Source: Aldrovandia affinis
Lineage: Eukaryota > Chordata > Actinopteri > Notacanthiformes > Halosauridae
Length of the DNA stretch: 64,000 bases
Assembly (NCBI GenBank): GCA_029706075.1
Contig: JAINUG010000136.1
Span: 464,501-528,500 of the forward strand
Reading direction: 5' to 3'
A program made the position numbers and the translations under genes. The notes under the pieces were generated by a model. That model was not told the origin of the DNA. It was given only the letters and a program-made list of their open reading frames with translations, and ran no database searches. Within the stretch, counting starts at the first letter, position 1. Every line of letters starts with the position of its first letter. Below, piece after piece: positions 32,979 through 45,158 of this stretch.

Positions 32979-33575
32979 TGGGGGTGTGGCTCAGTGTGAT
33001 AGGAGGGTAAGGTGTTGTGGGTGTGGTGGGTGTGGCTCAGTGTGATAGGAGGGTAAGGTGTTGGGGGTGTGGCTCAGTGTGATAGGAGGGTAAGGAGTTA
33101 GGGGTGTGGCTCAGTGTGATAGGAGGGTAAGGTGTTGGGGGTGTGGCTCAGTGTGATAGGAGGTAAGGTGTTGTGGGTGGGTGTGGCTCAGTGTGATAGG
33201 AGGGTAAGGTGTTGTGGGTGTGGCTCAGTGTGATAGGAGGGTAAGGTGTTGTGGGTGTGGCTCAGTGTGATAGGAGGGTAAGGTGTTGGGGGTGTGGCTC
33301 AGTGTGATAGGAGGGTAAGGTGTTGGGGGTGTGGCTCAGTGTGATAGGAGGGTAAGGTGTTGGGGGTGTGGCTCAGTGTGATAGGAGGGTAAGGTGTTGG
33401 GGTGTGGCTCAGTGTGATAGGAGGGTAAGGTGTTGGGGGTGTGGCTCAGTGTGATAGGAGGGTAAGGTGTGATAGGAGGGTAAGGTGTTGGGGGTGTGGC
33501 TCAGTGTGATAGGAGGGTAAGGTGTTGTGGGTGTGGCTCAGTGTGATAGGAGGGTAAGGTGTTGTGGGTGTGGCT
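32979..33575. repeat. Minisatellite, about 36-bp unit, roughly 16 copies
   Basis: Unit contains GGGTGTGGCTCAGTGTGATA followed by GGAGGGTAAGGTGTTG. The array ends a few bases before the splice donor of the LHFPL exon at 33581, and the donor flank (GGGTGTGGCTC) is itself the start of a repeat unit. Confidence 0.95.
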
Positions 33576-33580
33576 CTTAC

Positions 33581-33808
33581 CATCCTTGCCGTCCTCAGGC
33601 AGCAGGGCGTCCTGCCGGTTGCCCAGCACGAATGCCAGCGTGGCCAGGATGGCAGCGTCCAGCACCCCCAGTATGGCGAGCACAAAGGCCCAGTGCACAG
33701 AGCAGTTTCCTGGGGAGAAGCTGGTCACGGCCTCCCCGCACAGCGCCCGCATCTCCGCACACTCCCAGGAGTCTGGGAACAGCACACAGGCCAGGGCTAG
33801 ACAGAACC
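33581..33808 (-). CDS. LHFPL-type gene, coding exon 2
   Basis: Acceptor CTCTCTCAG after a very long TC tract; donor GGATG/GTAAGA, phase 1. Encodes the second half of TM3, extracellular loop 2 with its conserved Cys residues, TM4 and VLGNRQDALLPEDGKD. If the donor is not used, the frame continues 25 codons into the minisatellite and stops at 33501. Confidence 0.85.
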
Positions 33809-35148
33809 CTGAGAGAGGGAGGGAGGGAGGGAGGGAAAGAGAGAGAGAGAGAGAGAAGAGAGAGAAAGGGGGAAAGGGAGAGGGAGAGAGAGAGAGAGAG
33901 AGAGGGGAAGGGAAAAAGAGAGAGATAGAGAGAGAGCGATAGGGAGGGAAAGAGAGAGAGATAGAGAGGGAAAGGGTGAGAGATGGGATGGGGTGAGCAG
34001 AGAATTTAGGTATATCCCAACATATGGGGTAATCTCTGGACTCAAGGCATATTCTAATGCTCATATTTTAAATCCAAACACAATCCTTTTATATCTGCAT
34101 ATCTATTTACAACTCCTCCCACCTAGCACACCTGTATGCTGACACACACCTGTTGTCTGCGCTGACATTTAAATACCAATTAGGTTTAAATACCAAATTC
34201 AGACACTCAAACCTATTTGCTACTCATGTTAAACAAGCACCACCCACAGGCTTTACACCCTGTCTCTGCATTGTTACCCCTATCCACAGCTTTTAGAATG
34301 CTCACTCACCAACAGATCCACATCACTAACATCCTGACAGACAAACACCTCACTACTTCATTCCCTTACGGGATGATCCAATTACTGCCTCACCACCCTA
34401 CCCTCTCACCCCTCACTACCCACCCCCTCACCCCCTCACCATCCACCCCAACACCCCTCACTACCCACCCCACCCCCTATCCCTCCCTACTGAACCCTTC
34501 ACCAACCCACCCCCTCACCACCCATCCCAACACCCCCTTGCTACCCAACCCACCCCCTATCCCCCACTACTGAACCCTTCACCAACCCCATCGCCCCACC
34601 CCAACACCCCCACCCCCTCACTACCCAACGCATCACCAACCCACTCCCTCCGACCCTCACCCCTTAACCCCCTCACTACCCAACCCCACATGAACCCACC
34701 CCCACCCCCCCCTTCCACACAGCCCCTCACCAGCCGTGAGCTGCAGCCAGGCGCAGATCTTGTAGACGGTGGCGGCGTTGCAGAAGCGGAAGAGGCAGAG
34801 GCAGCCCACACTGGCCCACACCATCGCCAGGGAGACGCACACGAGCACGGCGGGCGACTGGAAGGCGGGCAGCGGGGTGAGCGTGCGCAGGGACCCCCGG
34901 CACTCCGGCACGGGCCACTCAGACTCCAGGCACACCTGGAACAGGCCCAGCGTGCCGGACTGGGGGGCCGGCGTCCCGCCCTGGTAGTGCAGCTCGCGGG
35001 TGCCCACCCAGGACGGCTGGATGAGGATCACCACCTCGATGACGGAGAAGCAGAGCGTGCAGACGGCCCACAGGGCCCCCACCGCCCGCGCGCTGCGCAC
35101 AAACTCCGTCTGGTACAGGCGAGCCACCTCCACCGTGTGGGGCTGCAT
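33581..35148 (-). CDS. LHFPL3/4/5-type tetraspan membrane protein (gene span, 3' end incomplete)
   Basis: Two coding exons (34731-35148 and 33581-33808) join in phase 1 to give 215 residues. Family hallmarks, in order: VARLYQTEFVRSARAVGALW, TM1 (FSVIEVVILI), IQPSWVG, GLFQVC, CRGS, TM2, FCNAATVYKICAWLQL leading into TM3, LFPDSWE, NCSVHWAFVLAILGVLDAAI (TM4) and AFVLGNRQDALL. These match the LHFPL3/4/5 branch: LHFPL5 belongs to hair-cell mechanotransduction and LHFPL4 to GABA-A receptor synapses. The sequence is too diverged to choose among them by eye. The second exon ends at a donor, so a short final exon is expected but was not found. It lies between pcsk1n and hdac6. Confidence 0.85.
33809..34730 (-). 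other. LHFPL-type gene intron, largely low-complexity
   Basis: In transcript sense the intron begins with G-rich tracts (plus strand CACCCC and CCCACC repeats, about 34370-34720) and ends with a TC tract of about 170 nt (plus strand GA, 33812-33980). About 300 nt between them is ordinary sequence. Confidence 0.8.
34731..35148 (-). CDS. LHFPL-type gene, coding exon 1
   Basis: The ATG at 35148 (reading MQPHTVEVARLYQTEF) is chosen because LHFPL3/4/5 proteins begin about this distance before the conserved RSARAVGALW segment. Upstream in-frame sequence is proline-rich and unlike the family. 139 codons plus one base; donor GCTG/GTGAGG. Confidence 0.85.
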
Positions 35149-35976
35149 GGCAACCCGGCCCTCCAGCGGGGCGGCGGGTGGGGGGGGGCGTCTGAGAGAC
35201 GGGACGACAGCGCAGGACAAGAGAGGGACGGACACTGAGTCACCGCAGGTAGGAGCAAAGCGTAGTAAAACACTGTGGTGGCAGCACAGAGGAGAGGACC
35301 GCAGCAGGGAATTCAGCAGGCCCACTGTTATGATCTGCTTGACGTAAGGAGCGCGTTTAATAGACATGTTACTACTCATTCATTACGACCTGTTGAGGCA
35401 CATAATAAGCAGATAGTAAGCAGGTAGTACATTCTGAGAGAATTTTTAAAAACAATGAAGTTAAACACTATTTCATTTCAACATTCGATGTTTATTTCCT
35501 GTTTATTAGCTGCTCATCATCAGCTGTTTGCTTGCTTGCTTAATTAACAGGTACCAATGTATCTATCAGCTGCTTTAACAGTATAAACAGGCCCTGGGAG
35601 TGAGTGACTGAGAACAGATAACAGAACAGACCCGAAAGACAGAACTGAGGAACAAAGATGCATAAGCATATCTCACTTAATCAGCAGATCACATCATGGA
35701 TTTAGCATAACATGACAGCATGAACACCAGCGACGATGATGCTCGCACACAGCAACAGACTACTGCCGACGGATCGGGAGAGGAGGGCAGGCGCTCAATC
35801 TGGTCTGGTCAGGAAGCACACATAAAAGACCAATGCACAGCATGCTCTGGAACCCGCGCGGAACATGAATGAGTTGAGAAGGATGGGTGACGGAACCGTG
35901 GAGAGAATCACCTCTGCTGGTCCGCGCCTCTGTCCTGCGCCTCTGTCCTGCCTGCTGGAGTCCGGGAGCAGATTCG

Positions 35977-36048
<72 letters not shown>

Positions 36049-36245
36049 CGCAAATGGGCTCGGGAATGAATGAGGGAACGGAAGAGAAAAACAAAGAATA
36101 AAAGGAGGAGGACGTCACCTCTTTCACCGCCCCTCCGCTCCCCCTCGAGGGAATTAGCGTGGCCGTCCCCGCTGCCACATCTGCAGGCCCAAAATCATAC
36201 ACACACGGCAGAGAGGATCTCTGGTCACATGTGAGGAGAACGCAG

Positions 36246-36281
<36 letters not shown>

Positions 36282-36489
36282 GAAGAGAGAGGGGAGGAGG
36301 AGAGAGAGGGGGATAGCGGGAACGAGAAAGCGTCGCTCGTCTACTTGGGGGAGGGTCTTCCGACAGGCATTTCTGCAGAGCCGTGCGATGATGCAGAATG
36401 TAAAACAGAACGATCACAGGGAATGGAGGGGGGAGGGAGAAAGAAGGGGAGGAGGAGGAGGGGGGGGGCTGCATTTCATAGCTCGGCCA
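35149..36489 (-). promoter_or_regulatory. 5' region of the LHFPL-type gene with GA tracts
   Basis: Probable 5' UTR and upstream DNA. Contains (GA)n at about 35984-36047 and 36249-36279 and a G/A-rich stretch at 36290-36470. No upstream coding exon recognised; transcription start unknown. Confidence 0.35.
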
Positions 36490-37075
36490 TGTGACAGAGA
36501 GGGAAAAAAGAGAGAAATGACCAGGAGCGATACAAATGGGGGGCTATAATTCAGGCTGCCCCTGAAGACTCCGGGATGGAGAGAGACGCATATTGAAAGG
36601 AAAGGGAGGGAGGGCCAGGAAAGAGGGGGTTGATGGATTGATACCGCAGGCGTAAATCAGCGATGTATCGCTGCGCATTTAAAACAGCAGCCTCCGAGCG
36701 GCCACGGTGCGGACTGTGCAAACCAGCCGTTATTTATCCCCTCGGAATCTAAATTTACACACGAAACCATTTTAACCCTGGAATTTAATACAAGGAATGG
36801 ATACCAAACAATTTGTAACGTTCCGGGTGTGACGTGATTTCAAAGGGTCTCAATCATTTGAAAGTTAATATAAATATTTCTGAAATAACACTGCCCATTT
36901 GCAAACAGATTTGCAGCTAATTTGGGGTGAGAAATGGCGCCTATGCCCGTTAAGATGTTCCGTAGCTGTACAATAGACGGGGGTCCCACTCGAACAGGAG
37001 CGAGGGGGGGGGTTGTTAATCTATTATTTTATAGGTGGCTGTTTTTCGACAAAACCTCTCCCATTAGATCTGAGC
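36490..37075. other. Upstream region, no gene seen
   Basis: Moderately GC-rich non-coding sequence between the GA tracts and the CpG-dense segment. No repeats or exons recognised. Confidence 0.35.
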
Positions 37076-37335
37076 GTCCGGAGGGCACACGCTGATCCTC
37101 CTCGTTTAGCGGCCGGCGAACTCAGCTGAACCGCGGACGCGTGGCGTTAGTATTCAGCGCGCGAGCGCGGTAATCAAGGCTGCCGCGTGAGGCCCTGAGC
37201 TTGTTATTTGTGATGCGCTGTCCACAATAGAGCCGCGCGGGGGAACGGAACACACGGCTGAATGGAGACTGAGTCAGCTGAGTGAGTGACGCGCGCGCGG
37301 CGCGCGCTAAAGCCTCTCGCGCCGTCTCGCGCATT
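37076..37335. promoter_or_regulatory. CpG-dense segment, candidate promoter or enhancer
   Basis: Very CpG-dense (GCGCGCGAGCGCGG, ACGCGCGCGCGGCGCGCGCT) with a TGAGTCAGC AP-1/MARE-type site near 37270. About 2 kb upstream of the LHFPL-type start codon, so it may be that gene's promoter. Confidence 0.45.
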
Positions 37336-38180
37336 AAGGGTCTCAGACCCCAAATGAACGGCTGGTCTCTACAGCAGGGCTTTGGTGATGTATCACTCGG
37401 CTCGGGAAACCATTAAAACCAAATGGTGCCTGATGCAGCCGAAAGCTCTCCGGTGGTTAGTCTGCTCCGGTCTCGGCCTTGTCCCTAATTGATTAAAAGC
37501 AATGGCAGCAGATAGAACACCATTGGCTCTTAATGCAAAATAAAAGAAGAAATAAAATGGATGGTCTGATTGCCAGAGGACAAATATGGAAGAGAAAATA
37601 AATGAGAGAATTGGACTGGATATACGCCGGGCCTGCTATTCACCCAAAGCCACAAGCCTGAAGACAAATGCAACGCGGGTGAGACAATCACAACACTTCC
37701 CCTTCCAAGAATTTCTCACCACTTAAATAAAGCGAGGCACAGAACAGAAGCTCCAGTAAACAGCCATACGGAGTGTTTCACACGTTCAACTGATAATCCA
37801 AATAAACGGCCATTGCTTGCCGGTGGAGGTGGGAGTGTGATGTAGAAACGTTGAATGTCGGCTGAGGGTTATACAACCATCAGCATCTCATGCAGCAGAA
37901 GTACTTTAAAATATTTATTTGAGACAGGACTTTAATTGTGTTGTGCTGTGCTGTCACACATTTTGGTGACTGTTCCGTCCTGCATTGTCCTCTCCTGAAC
38001 GCAGACGATAAGGCAGCCAGTCAGAACATCGGGCGGGACACAGTGTTCAGCCTTTCCTGAGGAATCCTGGTGGGTTTTTTCCCCCCCACTGACGATTATT
38101 TCCATTGCCACTGAATATGAATAAAACTGCCAATTACAGCCAATCAGTGAGAGAGTGAAGGCCAGGTTTTCCATCTGCTG

Positions 38181-38392
38181 CATTGGCTCCCAAACCTTTT
38201 ACACCCACGACCCACTTAATGAGCGATTACATTCTCTCTGACCCACCCTATTAAAATGTAGCCTATGGAATAAAATGAGTCTTGCATACATTTGAGGTGT
38301 AAAGTGCATGTACACCTAGAATGCATGCAAGAGGTTAATGTGCAGTGTATTATACACCCTCTCCTGCCCATGACCCTCTAGTCTGAGAACCC
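38181..38392. mobile_element. Possible hAT-type MITE remnant
   Basis: The right end, read in reverse, is CAGGGGTTCTCAGACTAG, a common hAT MITE terminus. The left end (CATTGGCTCCCAAACC) is a weak inverted match. No clear target duplication. Confidence 0.35.
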
Positions 38393-38979
38393 CTGCTGTA
38401 CTGAAGAGTACACTCCCTGACGCTGTTGGTGTTACACTGGGGTGTAGCATGTAGTCATTTGTGGTCTTTCATTTTCAGATGATAATAACAATAATAATAA
38501 TTTTATTTATAAAGCAGTTTTCATACATGCCGCCCATCTGACTGAACTCGCCATTGGCTGGGCTTTACCTGGCATAGAAAAGTTACTGAAACTTTGTACA
38601 GACAGCCTTGTTTCTGTGAACACCTGTTCAGGTATTAAAGGTCAAAATGCAGGTAGAAGTAATAACAGGCAGGTAAAGTCCTCAAAAATCCAGATAAAAT
38701 GTTTAAAAAAATCTGTTTAATTCTGTTAAATCAATTTGTCTTTTCTCCCATAGTTTGGAATAACTATAGCCGTCCCATCACTGTAACGTACTCCGTTGGT
38801 GGTGTAGGACACACGCCAGCACGCGTGCCCTCCCAAGCACGCGCAGGCAAGTGCTGCTTCTTTTCCCTCTGCGATCTGCTGAGCCTGCGCTGGGCGGTGA
38901 GGTTACTGTGCTGGAGGACTGCGCAGCTGACACAGCTGGCACATGCAGACCACAGGCACCTGACTGGTGAGGGGAGTCC

Positions 38980-39239
38980 AGGGTGACCACATTCAAACAG
39001 TCCAAATGCAGGACAAGGAGGGTGGAGTCGCAGGATATTGCGGGATGGGAATATAAGGAATATAAAAACAACAAAGTGGGGGCAGGGGGATGTAATATCA
39101 GTATTGTATACCCAAAAAGGTTTGCATTTCATTTAAAATGTGTCAAAATAACAAAGCGAGAGAAATCTGAAGGGGGTTTATATCTGATATCGTGCCATTT
39201 TATTCAAATGCGGCACAATGTGGGATATGTGGTCACCCT
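38980..39239. mobile_element. MITE with 13-bp inverted ends
   Basis: AGGGTGACCACAT at the left and its exact reverse complement at the right, 260 bp overall. No coding sequence; superfamily not assigned. Confidence 0.55.
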
Positions 39240-39654
39240 AGTGGAGTAGCCATCAAGCGGGAGATAATAGCGATTGGTGAATGAGGTTTCACGACAATAC
39301 AAGTGGGTGGAGCTACAATTAGCTGTCAATCACTGACTTGTTTCAACAATTCAAAAGGTTTTGCTCTTTGCAACAAATCCACAATGATTGGTTCAACTGC
39401 TACTGGTAACATATAGTAGCTCTACCTAATTTTGGGCGTCTTGACACCTTATCACTAGGAGACACCCTGCCGACCGCCACCCTCCCTTCCAGGGCAGCAC
39501 CATCGCCGTCAGCACAAGGCACAATCAGGTTTCGACCCAAACCAAAGGGTGCATCGTTGTAGCCGAATTGGCCGGAGCTTGACTAACACATTCGAAAATT
39601 GTGTTCAAGAGGGTTTCAAATTCTATCCTCCCCATTAGAGTATATATTTTACTT

Positions 39655-39905
39655 AGCAGTGTAGTATAATGGTAATGATAACTTGGCTTGTAACTGGTTT
39701 GAAGTTTGTAACCAGTTTGCAGGTTCGATCCCCAGGAGGGGCATTGCTGTTGTACCCTTGAGCAAGGTACTTAACCTGAATTTATTCGGTAAATATCCAG
39801 CTGTATAAACGGTATAGCTACACAGCATAAAGTATAAATACACAGTATAAATGTAAACTGTGCAAGTCGTTCTGGATAACAGCGTCTGCTAAATGCCTAA
39901 AAACA
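39655..39905 (+). mobile_element. tRNA-derived SINE (family 2)
   Basis: GCAGTGTAGTATAATGGTAA head, box B GCAGGTTCGATCCCC, GAGCAAGGTACTTAACCTGA body, TTCTGGATAACAGCGTCTGC tail. A short internal duplication follows box A. Confidence 0.85.
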
Positions 39906-41180
39906 AAAATAAATAAATGAAAAAATCATAATTGCACTAACAAGTATCTCAGTTGGCCACCCAGGAGCTCTCTCTAAAACCACGACCCATGATGCCAGCG
40001 TAAAGACACCTCCCAGCCCAGTGCGTAACTCTGAAAGCTCTCAGGTGGGAGAGTCCTGGATCACGCAGACACACGGGTGCCTGGGAAACCTTCATTATGG
40101 CAAAGGAAACACACAAACCAGGACCAGTCTTGTGTCCAGTTATATTGACGTACAGCACCAAAGTCTAAAACCAAAATGGCACGTGGGGAAAACAGCTATG
40201 ATATAGGCATACAAAAGATTTCTCAGGGAATAACGAACCATAAATTACTGTGATTGGCGTAATATAAAATAGCGATATCATATCAAATAGACATAGTCAA
40301 AATGCATCAAGCCCGTGGACAAAAGAAGAGTGTGTAAATACCAATAATAACAGTAATAGTCCTACAGATAACAAATGATTAAGAAGTAAAAGTTTACAAA
40401 AGGTAATATTGCACTGTATTGCTCGGAAGTCATTACTGAAGTGAGGCATTAAAGCAGACTGTCTGTGCTCGGGCAGACTTCGAGGTTCAGGGTGACCGGG
40501 GTGTAAAGTGGAGGCTTTCCAGCCATTTAGCAGTACAGCACCTGCTGCTGTGTTGGTGAGGTCGGGAAGGGCTTCACCTTACACCCGGGTTTCACATACT
40601 AACATCGCATGCGTCGAACATGCACAAATAGACAGATTATTCCAAGTAATGACTTTGATTAAAAAGTACTCTCTGCTGCTGGTGATTAAACAGGACCCAG
40701 AGCTTATAAGCTGCTTCTTCATTTAAAAATGATCTGCATGAATCTGAAAGGATGGAAAAACAGCCGCCTGCAACAGAGAATGGTGATGCTTTCAAACTGA
40801 AGCTACAGTTGTGGTACAACAACCAAAAAAAATAAAATAACTTCAGTTTTGGCAAAGCATCCACCATTCTAAGAGGAACTGGAATTTTCAACCACAAATA
40901 AAAAAATTAAAACAAATATAAACCATGAAAATAATACTAATAATAATACTAATAATAATAGTGAGGAGGAGGGGTGAAGGCACTGCTGTGACTACAGGAA
41001 GGGCTGCTGCTGCTCTTTGAGCTCTTCATTTTGCTGGATTCATTTTTTAAGCAAAGTCCGTCCATCTCTCCCTCCCTCACTCACTAAATCCAGCCATTCA
41101 TTCAAGCTGTCCGCACAAATCTTCCCTTCTTTCTCTCAGTCTCTCTCACACTGAGCTCGTCTCAGCAGCTCTGGGCAGGA
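39906..41180. other. hdac6 downstream region / 3' UTR
   Basis: The minus-strand hdac6 3' UTR must start below 41181. No clear AATAAA (plus strand TTTATT) was found in the first kilobase. AAT-type repeats at about 40928-40962. No gene called. Confidence 0.4.
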
Positions 41181-42224
41181 CTAGTCGGGAAGGTCTTCTC
41201 CAAACTTGAGACGGTGAGCAGCGTTTCGGGCTCCATACAGCACCTGGAGAGAGGGAGAGAAGGGGGTGAGAAAACAGAGAGAGAGGGCGAGAGGGGGAGA
41301 GAGAGAGAGAGAGAGAGAAAGAGGAAGAGAGGGGGGAGAGAGAGGGAGGGAGAGGGGGATGGAGAGGGAGACAGAGAGAGAGAGCAATAGAGAGGGAGAG
41401 AGAATGAGAGGGAAAGGGAGAGAGAGAGAGAGAGAGAGAGAGAAGAGAGGGGGAAGGGAGAGAGAGAGAGAGGGGGAGAGTGGGAAGGGAGAGAGAGAGG
41501 GAAAGAGAGGGGGAAGGGAGAGAGAGAGGGAGAGTGAGAGTGAGAGATAAGGAGAGGGAATGAGAGAGAGGTGGGATGGGGGAGCAGCAGGGGAATTGGC
41601 ATTTACTAACAGAGAGAGAGAGAAAGAGAGGCATGGAGGGAGAGAGAGAGAGAGAGAGAGGGACAGCGAGAGACAGAGAGAGAACATTAGGGCACACAGC
41701 CTCACTTGCTGCAGGCTGGCCGTTACCTTGTTGTGGACGTAGGCCTCGCAGGTGTAGCACCACACAGACAGATCAGAGAAGCTGAGGACCAGAGGGTGTT
41801 CCGAAACCAAGCCATGAGTCACCATGTGCTGATTCACATACCGGCCACAGAACACCTGATACACACAGGTAGAGGGGTGCATAGACTGAATTATATATCA
41901 TAAAATATATATATATATATAAATTATATTCCATTACGTTTCTTGAATACGTTTGAGAATGACCACTGTATCCCCATATTTGTCTACAGTTATATATTCA
42001 CACACCACAGAACTGAATATTTCCATCCCTTGTAAGCTTTGAACATTTAAGCTGAACTCCGTGTTCTAACCCAGTACCTTGTAGCAGCTGAGACAGATCC
42101 AGTTCTCCGCCTCCGAGCCACAGTCCTCACAGGGCAGGAACACGTCTACGCCCCCAGCAGGCAAAGGCCCGACGGCCTCCAGGTGAGGGCACCATGGCAA
42201 GGGTTCCACCATAAACATTTTCCC
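41181..42224 (-). CDS. hdac6: hdac6 C-terminal ubiquitin-binding zinc finger (ZnF-UBP/BUZ)
   Basis: Three exons (42078-42224, 41727-41855, 41181-41243). Cys/His zinc ligands appear in [54 protein letters not shown] and YVHN. This finger binds the free C-terminal GlyGly of unanchored ubiquitin chains. The protein ends KFGEDLPD, then TAG at 41181-41183. Confidence 0.93.
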
Positions 42225-45123
42225 CTGGAAACATGGACGCAACGCATAAAGTTCCCACCTATCCCAATGAGAGCCAAAACAGGCCAACAATAATGTCTTC
42301 ATGTTGGATATATACATATATATATAACCTGCACCTGCCAATGGCACACATAACATTAACTTGGAGCTATGAACTTGAAGCCAATTACAGACTAGCTGTG
42401 AAGACCTGGTCCCCCACTATCAAGTTTTCCCAAGAAGGGAGCAAGGGTAGAACAAGGGTAGTTCATTTGAAGCAACAATAAAGAGTAAAAAGCACCTCGT
42501 CCACATTCTGGCCTCCACAGAAGAGCTCAAAGACAGGCTGATCCTTTTTTGACCAACCAGACGCCTCGTCCAGCACCACTGTCTCCTGTTCTCCCACCGG
42601 GGCGGCGCTGGGAGCCGGCTCAGGGTTCGACTGGAGAGACAAAACAATAAAACAAATGTGTCCCATTTCACAACCTGTTCCCCGAATCGTAAAGTGGCCT
42701 TTCACTCTGCCCCACCTGTGCCCCTGACTCGTCGTGATGCGAGCTGAGCGGCTTGCCCTCTTCCACCTCCCGCTGTGACCGGGGCGACGGCAACATTTCG
42801 TCGACCCCTGCAGGACTCTGTTGAGGGACGGGCTTCACCTTGGGCCTAGCCCCTCCCACAGGCACTGAGGCAGGACTGGGGTTGGCTGAGGCTGACTGGT
42901 CCAAGTCCAGAGAGAGCAGCCCCTGTGTGATGTCCTGTAGCCCGTTGTCCTCCGGACTGACAGGGGGCAGTGCAGGCACTGCTACTACCTCCGGCGGAGG
43001 GGTCACAGGAGGCGATTCCTGTCCAGGACTTTTGGCTGGGGTTCCCTTTCTTGGTGACTTTTTGCCCTTGCCTCCTGGGGTGCGTTTGCCTCTCGCATTG
43101 GGGGAAGGCAGAGACGAGCGCAGAGACTGAGGAACTGTGCAGAAAGGACAAACAAGACCCCGGTGAATCTCTCTCTCTCTCTGACCGACTCTGTCCCTCT
43201 TCACACCCACAACAATGCATCATTACTACTTCTCTGTACAAATAATACTACCTTTTAATCCGCGTAATGAATAACCACAACTCTACAAACTTCACAAACA
43301 GATAGTAATTCAACAGCATAATATATATAAAAGTGTAAGTTATTGTATGTGCCATTTGCAAATACTGGCTCAATTCCCGGGCTGTGCTGACACAGACACT
43401 CACTTTGTATTCTCAGGGAGCTCCAGTAGGGGGCGTGCGTACGCAGGACACAATTGATGGTGATGGCTGCCTTTGGATGAGGGGGTGGCAGGGCCGGCAG
43501 CATGGGGGGTGGATCTCCCAGCAGCACACTGGTGCACATGCACATGGACTCGGAAATTGACGTCAGGTTATAACCTCCCTGTGCACAGACACAGAGAGAT
43601 CAGAGTCAGGTTATAACCTCCCTGTGCACAGACACAGAGACATCAGATCCTTTACTTTGTCAGTTCGCTGTATAAATAAAACAGCTAAAATCCATTTTGT
43701 TTCTTGGATGTAGATGGAAGTTGCCTGTGAGCGCTGGTCTGAAGTCAGTTTTGTGTTTTTCTCCCTAATGGTTAAGGTTAGGGTTTGGGTAGTTAGCTGG
43801 TCCTGTATCAGTGCTGTTTGCTACTACAACTGACCTCCAGAATGAGCAGCACTCTGCCCCCAGCCAGACTCATCAGCAAGTGGGTCAGCTGGGCGTAACA
43901 CTCCGGAGTCACCTGGTACCCCCCCAACGGGTCACCTCGAGCTGCGTCGAACCCTGCAGACACCAGCACCAGCTCAGGGTCAAACTGGGGGGGTGGGAGT
44001 GACAGAAAGAGAGTCCCAATTAATACACACAGCGACGTCCGAAAGGGCCAGAGCCCAAGGAGAAGAAGGTTAATGCTGTCCACACAAATACGACAAACTG
44101 AAGCTCAAGTTGAGCAAATCAAAATGGCACAAAAATCTGAATGAACAGGACGGTGCTGTGTGACTGTCATGTGGAGTGGCCGCGATCCGTCGGCATACCT
44201 GTCTGGCGATCGGCATGACGACCGTGTGGAAGGCTGCCAGGTACTCAGAGTCGCCCATCCTGCCGACGCTCCAGGGGATGTTGACGTTGAAGCCCCGCCC
44301 CTTGCCCCGCCCCACCCTGTCATAGTCCCCATCCTCCGAGTACGGGAAGAAGTGGCCGTCGTCATAGCGATGGAGTGAGATGTACAGCACACTGAGAGAG
44401 GTGGAACAAAACGGAGGAAAGGGGATCAGAGAAACGGTGTGCCTTCAATTTCCTTACGTAGTCTGTCTTTAAAAAAGGGTGTAATACTACAAGGCCACTG
44501 ATAAGAAATCGCCATTAGAGTTTAGGCTAAAGCCGTGCAAAATTCATATAAAGGTTTCACTACAAAGTCCTTTTCAAGAGGAAATATATCCCAGAGCCCA
44601 ATGAGAGACAGTTACCATGGTTACAGCAACGGACACAGAACACAATGGGCATTGGCCACTGACTCACTGCACACGTCTATGGGGTCGTGACCCCTGGAGG
44701 ATCTGAATGGCGCTCGGCCCTGTGCTCTGGTACCTGTCGTCATCCTCGAACATGTGCTGGGTGCCGTTGCCATGGTGCACGTCCCAGTCCAGGATGAGGA
44801 CCCGGAGAGGCGTCTTGGTGAGGCCCTGGGCGTAGCGCGCTGTCAGGGCCGCCGTGTTGAAGAAGCAGAACCCGCAGGCGGCGTCCTTCTCTGCGTGGTG
44901 ACCAGGGGGCCGCACGATGGCCACCGCGTTCCTCACCTGCTCAGCACACGGACACACACATGAGCACACACGAGCACACACACACACACACGAGCACACA
45001 CAGTCACACACACATGAGCACACACAGACACACACACGAGCACACGCACACACACACACACACACACACGAGCACACGCACACACACATGAGCACACACA
45101 CACACACACATGAGCACACACAT

Positions 45124-45158
<35 letters not shown>

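Larger units (their letters stand above)
37336..39654. other. Intergenic region with transposon remnants
   Basis: Contains two possible MITEs (about 38181-38392 and 38980-39239). The open frames at 38699-39132 are not supported as genes. Confidence 0.4.

Noticed and set aside
32979..33575. Regular repeats that could suggest a CRISPR-like array
   Set aside because: Units are head-to-tail with no unique spacers, in a vertebrate genome: a minisatellite.
34690..35347. Plus-strand frames opposite the LHFPL exon
   Set aside because: Shadows of the minus-strand exon, which has clear family motifs and splice sites.
41146..41882. Leu/Ser-rich 200-residue frames on the minus strand
   Set aside because: They run through GA/CT repeat; only the true hdac6 exons inside are kept.
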